From Rhodocyclaceae bacterium (GTDB taxonomy: Bacteria; Pseudomonadota; Gammaproteobacteria; Burkholderiales; Rhodocyclaceae): a stretch of DNA of 64,000 nt. The notes under the pieces were generated by a model that saw only the letters and a program-made list of their open reading frames with translations, did not search any database and was not told the origin of the DNA. The stretch spans positions 25,061 to 89,060 of the forward strand of contig JAHDYG010000006.1 of NCBI GenBank assembly GCA_023383815.1, written 5' to 3'. Position numbers and translations under genes: made by a program. Each line of letters begins with the position of its first letter. Within the stretch, counting starts at the first letter, position 1. Shown here piece after piece: positions 62,031 through 64,000 of the stretch.

Positions 62031-63314
62031 TCAGGGACGGGGCAGGGGGCCCCAGGCGGGCTCGCGCACATCGGCGGCCTGCACGGAAAGACGTTGGCTG
62101 ACTCGCCGATCGGCTGAGACTGCCGCGAGGACACCGCGGTTCCCGATCTCCGAGGCATACAAGAGCATTCGGCCGTTCGGTGCGAAACTCGGCGACTCGT
62201 CGCGCACGGAGTCGGTCAGGATCGTCGTCTGGCGGCTAGCGAGTTCCATGATCGCGAGCTGAAAGCCGCGGTCATTTCGGGTGACGAAGGCTAGGCTGCG
62301 CCCGTCCGGAGAAGGGCGCGGAGTGACGTTGTAGCTGCCTTCCAGTGTTACCCGCTGGGCAGTGCCGCCGCTTGTGGGCACGCGGTAGATCTGGGCGCCG
62401 CCACCGCGGTCGGACGTGAAATAGATCCACTGGCCGTCGGCCGACCAGGCTGGTTCCGTGTCGATCCCGGAGGAAGTCATCAGCCGCCGTACGCCGGAGC
62501 CGTCGGCGTTGACCAGATAGATCTGTGATGGACCATCCTTGGTCAGCACTACCGCCAGTCGCTGCCCGTCTGGAGACCAGGCGGGAGCGGAGTTCGAACC
62601 GCGGAAGTTGGCGACGACCTGGCGCTGACCGGTCGGTAGGTGGTGGACGTAGATGATGGGCTTCTTGGCTTCGAATGAAACATAAGCGAGGCGCTGACCG
62701 TCGGGCGCCCATGCGGGAGAAATGATCGGTTCGCGCGAAACGAGTGCAGTCTGTGGATTTTCGCCATCTGCGTCGGCGACCTGCAGTTCGTAGCGCTGCC
62801 CGCTCTTGACTACATAGGCGATCCGCGTCGAAAAATAGCCTGGCTGGCCGGTGAGCTTCTCGTAGATGAAATCGGCGATCCGGTGCGCGGTCGCACGGCT
62901 CTGGGCCGGTGCGATGCGCATTGCGATGGCGCCGATCTCCAGCCCCTTCTGGGTATCGAAAAGCCGTACGCGGATGTCGTGACGGCCATCCGAGAGCGGT
63001 GTCACGCTACCGGTGAGCACGGCGTCGGCGCCGCGCTGGCGCAGCCCCTGCAGATCGGGAATCGCCGCTTCGGGCAGTGCAACGAGGCCCATGTCGACCA
63101 GGCTGAAGAGTCCGCTGCGCTCCAGGTCAGCGCGTACCACGTCGGTGATGCTGCGCGGCAACGAGGCTTCCCTCTCGAGCAACGGAATCGCAACCGGGAA
63201 GCGGGTTGCCCCAGCGCCGGTGATCTCGATCGAAAGCTGGGCATGAACCGGAATCGCAAGCGCCCACAGGAGCAGCGCAAGCGCGGTGCGAAGGGAGGTG
63301 AGGAACTGGGTCAT
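62031..63314 (-). CDS. tolB: Tol-Pal system protein TolB
   Basis: A 427-residue periplasmic protein with a signal peptide (ALALLLWALAIPVHA), an N-terminal domain (about 25-160) and a C-terminal six-bladed beta-propeller. The propeller repeats are visible as ISPAWAPDGQRLAYVSF, APAWSPDGQRLAVVL, EPAWSADGQWIYFTSD and PRPSPDGRSLAFVTR. TolB connects Pal at the outer membrane with TolA. It lies between tolA and pal on the same strand with short gaps. Confidence 0.95.
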   Translation of the reverse strand: MTQFLTSLRTALALLLWALAIPVHAQLSIEITGAGATRFPVAIPLLEREASLPRSITDVVRADLERSGLFSLVDMGLVALPEAAIPDLQGLRQRGADAVLTGSVTPLSDGRHDIRVRLFDTQKGLEIGAIAMRIAPAQSRATAHRIADFIYEKLTGQPGYFSTRIAYVVKSGQRYELQVADADGENPQTALVSREPIISPAWAPDGQRLAYVSFEAKKPIIYVHHLPTGQRQVVANFRGSNSAPAWSPDGQRLAVVLTKDGPSQIYLVNADGSGVRRLMTSSGIDTEPAWSADGQWIYFTSDRGGGAQIYRVPTSGGTAQRVTLEGSYNVTPRPSPDGRSLAFVTRNDRGFQLAIMELASRQTTILTDSVRDESPSFAPNGRMLLYASEIGNRGVLAAVSADRRVSQRLSVQAADVREPAWGPLPRP

Positions 63315-63400
63315 GGGTCTGTTGGCTCGTCAGGAGATCCTGGAATTATAGCGAACGCATTTCCTGGGACATCTTCCGGTCGTCGTCGGTCGAAGTGCGA

Positions 63401-64000
63401 TCAAGGCTGCTCGTTGGGGCGGAACTTCAGTTCGAGGTCGGCCCGGAAGAGTTCGTTCGCAGCCGGCAGCGGCAGCGGACTGGAGCGCAGGATCGCGCGC
63501 TCGATTGCGTCGTCGAGCGCGGGCACACCTGAGGAACGCACGAGCCGGACGCTGACTACGCTGCCATCGGGATGCTGGCGGACCATGAACACCGCTTCCG
63601 GGTTGCCTTCGAGACCGGGCGGGCGCATCAGGTTGCCACGCACCTTGGCGGCGATGCGGGCCTGATAGTCCGCCAGTCCCGCTTGAGTGGCGGGAGTTGC
63701 GGTCGGGCGTGTGCTGGGTTCGCCTTGCATCATGCGCTCGATCTGGGTGCGCTCGAGATCCTGCGCCAGCCGTTGCGCGAAATAGTCGTCGGTCGCCGGA
63801 TCCGCCGGTTTCGCCTCGGATTTCGGGGCCGGCTTTGGCTCAGGTTTTGGTTCCGGTTTCGGCCGCGGCTTCGGCTTCGGCTCCGGCTTGGGTTCGGGCT
63901 TCGGCTCCGGGGCCTTCGTCGCGATCTCGGGCTTCGGCTCAGGCTTCGGTTCAGGCTTCGGTTCAGGCTTCGGTTCAGGCTTCGGTTCAGGCTTCGGTTC
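63401..64000 (-). CDS. tolA: TolA, C-terminal part with Pro-Glu-Lys repeats (cut by window edge)
   Basis: The frame enters from beyond position 64000 and runs 199 codons to the stop at 63401. The C-terminal domain (ADYQARIAAKVRGNLMRPPG; HPDGSVVSVRLVRSSGVPALDDAIERAI) is a TolA/TonB-like domain. The upstream part is made of EPKP repeats, more like the rigid periplasmic linker of TonB than the usual alanine/lysine-rich TolA helix. Position next to tolB supports TolA. The ORF track shows only 63401-63733 because it starts at an internal ATG; the real gene is longer. The N-terminal membrane anchor is outside the window. Confidence 0.85.
   Translation of the reverse strand, partial: EPKPEPKPEPKPEPKPEPKPEPKPEIATKAPEPKPEPKPEPKPKPRPKPEPKPEPKPAPKSEAKPADPATDDYFAQRLAQDLERTQIERMMQGEPSTRPTATPATQAGLADYQARIAAKVRGNLMRPPGLEGNPEAVFMVRQHPDGSVVSVRLVRSSGVPALDDAIERAILRSSPLPLPAANELFRADLELKFRPNEQP
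63930..64000. repeat. tolA: 12-bp tandem repeat in tolA encoding Pro-Lys-Pro-Glu
   Basis: The unit GGCTTCGGTTCA (plus strand) repeats at least five times with the same phase, the first copy at 63930 having one substitution, and continues past the window end. On the coding strand it reads Glu-Pro-Lys-Pro per unit. A more degenerate stretch of the same kind covers about 63821-63909. Such repeats can change copy number without shifting the frame. Confidence 0.85.

Noticed and set aside
63821-64000. Tandem repeats resembling a CRISPR or satellite array
   Set aside because: The repeats are 12 bp, without unique spacers, and translate in frame to Glu-Pro-Lys-Pro inside tolA.

Overview
The window is GC-rich chromosomal DNA from a bacterium that is probably a betaproteobacterium of the Rhodocyclales (Thauera / Azoarcus / Aromatoleum type). 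The basis is the aerobic phenylacetate gene order (paaY, paaN, then paaGHIK-paaABCDE), a phasin gene with its own regulated promoter, a fused LivM-LivG transporter next to the paa genes, and the tol-pal-cpoB-queE-queC order. The genus call is inference. Coding density is high. I saw no rRNA, tRNA, insertion sequence, phage or CRISPR array.

Region 1 (1-17.1 kb): phenylacetate catabolism. A divergent promoter region separates paaY/paaN (minus) from paaG, paaH, paaI, paaK, paaABCDE, a TetR-family regulator and a beta-ketoadipyl-CoA thiolase (plus). PaaK makes phenylacetyl-CoA, PaaABC(D)E epoxidises the ring, PaaG isomerises the epoxide to the oxepin, PaaN oxidises the ring-opened semialdehyde, and PaaH and the thiolase finish beta-oxidation. 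PaaI rescues stalled CoA esters. A branched-chain-amino-acid-type ABC transporter (periplasmic binding protein, LivH, LivM-LivG fusion, LivF) follows and may import an aromatic acid. A 20-bp imperfect palindrome sits at the expected start of the paaG transcript and is the best candidate operator for the TetR regulator.

Region 2 (17.2-25 kb): GNAT acetyltransferase, tRNA hydroxylation protein TrhP, a phasin whose strong sigma70 promoter is flanked by two identical 13-bp repeats, an MFS transporter, a ProQ/FinO RNA chaperone, a NERD-UvrD helicase and three consecutive Hsp20 genes behind a sigma32-like promoter.

Region 3 (25.2-35.4 kb): recC-recB-recD with ATGA overlaps, then a class V aminotransferase.

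Region 4 (35.4-50 kb): a degenerate cytochrome c' gene that has lost its heme motif, divergent from a chemoreceptor that carries a CxxCH heme motif in its periplasmic domain; a DegP-type protease; oxyR with an FAD-dependent NAD(P)H reductase; topB; smg-dprA; a secreted LysM protein; def-fmt; htpX behind a near-consensus sigma32 promoter; and a secreted protein of unknown function.

Region 5 (50.3-59.3 kb): thiol peroxidase, then a 312-bp noncoding stretch holding seven consecutive stem-loops, then a Tat-exported flavocytochrome-c-sulfide-dehydrogenase-like flavoprotein followed by a cupredoxin, DUF1622 and CorA; dinB; an acyl-CoA dehydrogenase behind a palindrome-controlled promoter; and a YeeE/YedE transporter.

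Region 6 (59.3-64 kb, all minus): tolA (cut by the window edge), tolB, pal, cpoB, queE, queC. The envelope-integrity genes and two queuosine-precursor genes form one transcription unit.

The most interesting items are the structured noncoding region at 50.9-51.2 kb, the heme-less cytochrome c' beside a heme chemoreceptor, the sulfide-dehydrogenase-like flavoprotein paired with a cupredoxin instead of a cytochrome, and several promoter/operator arrangements in the paa, phasin and acyl-CoA dehydrogenase control regions.
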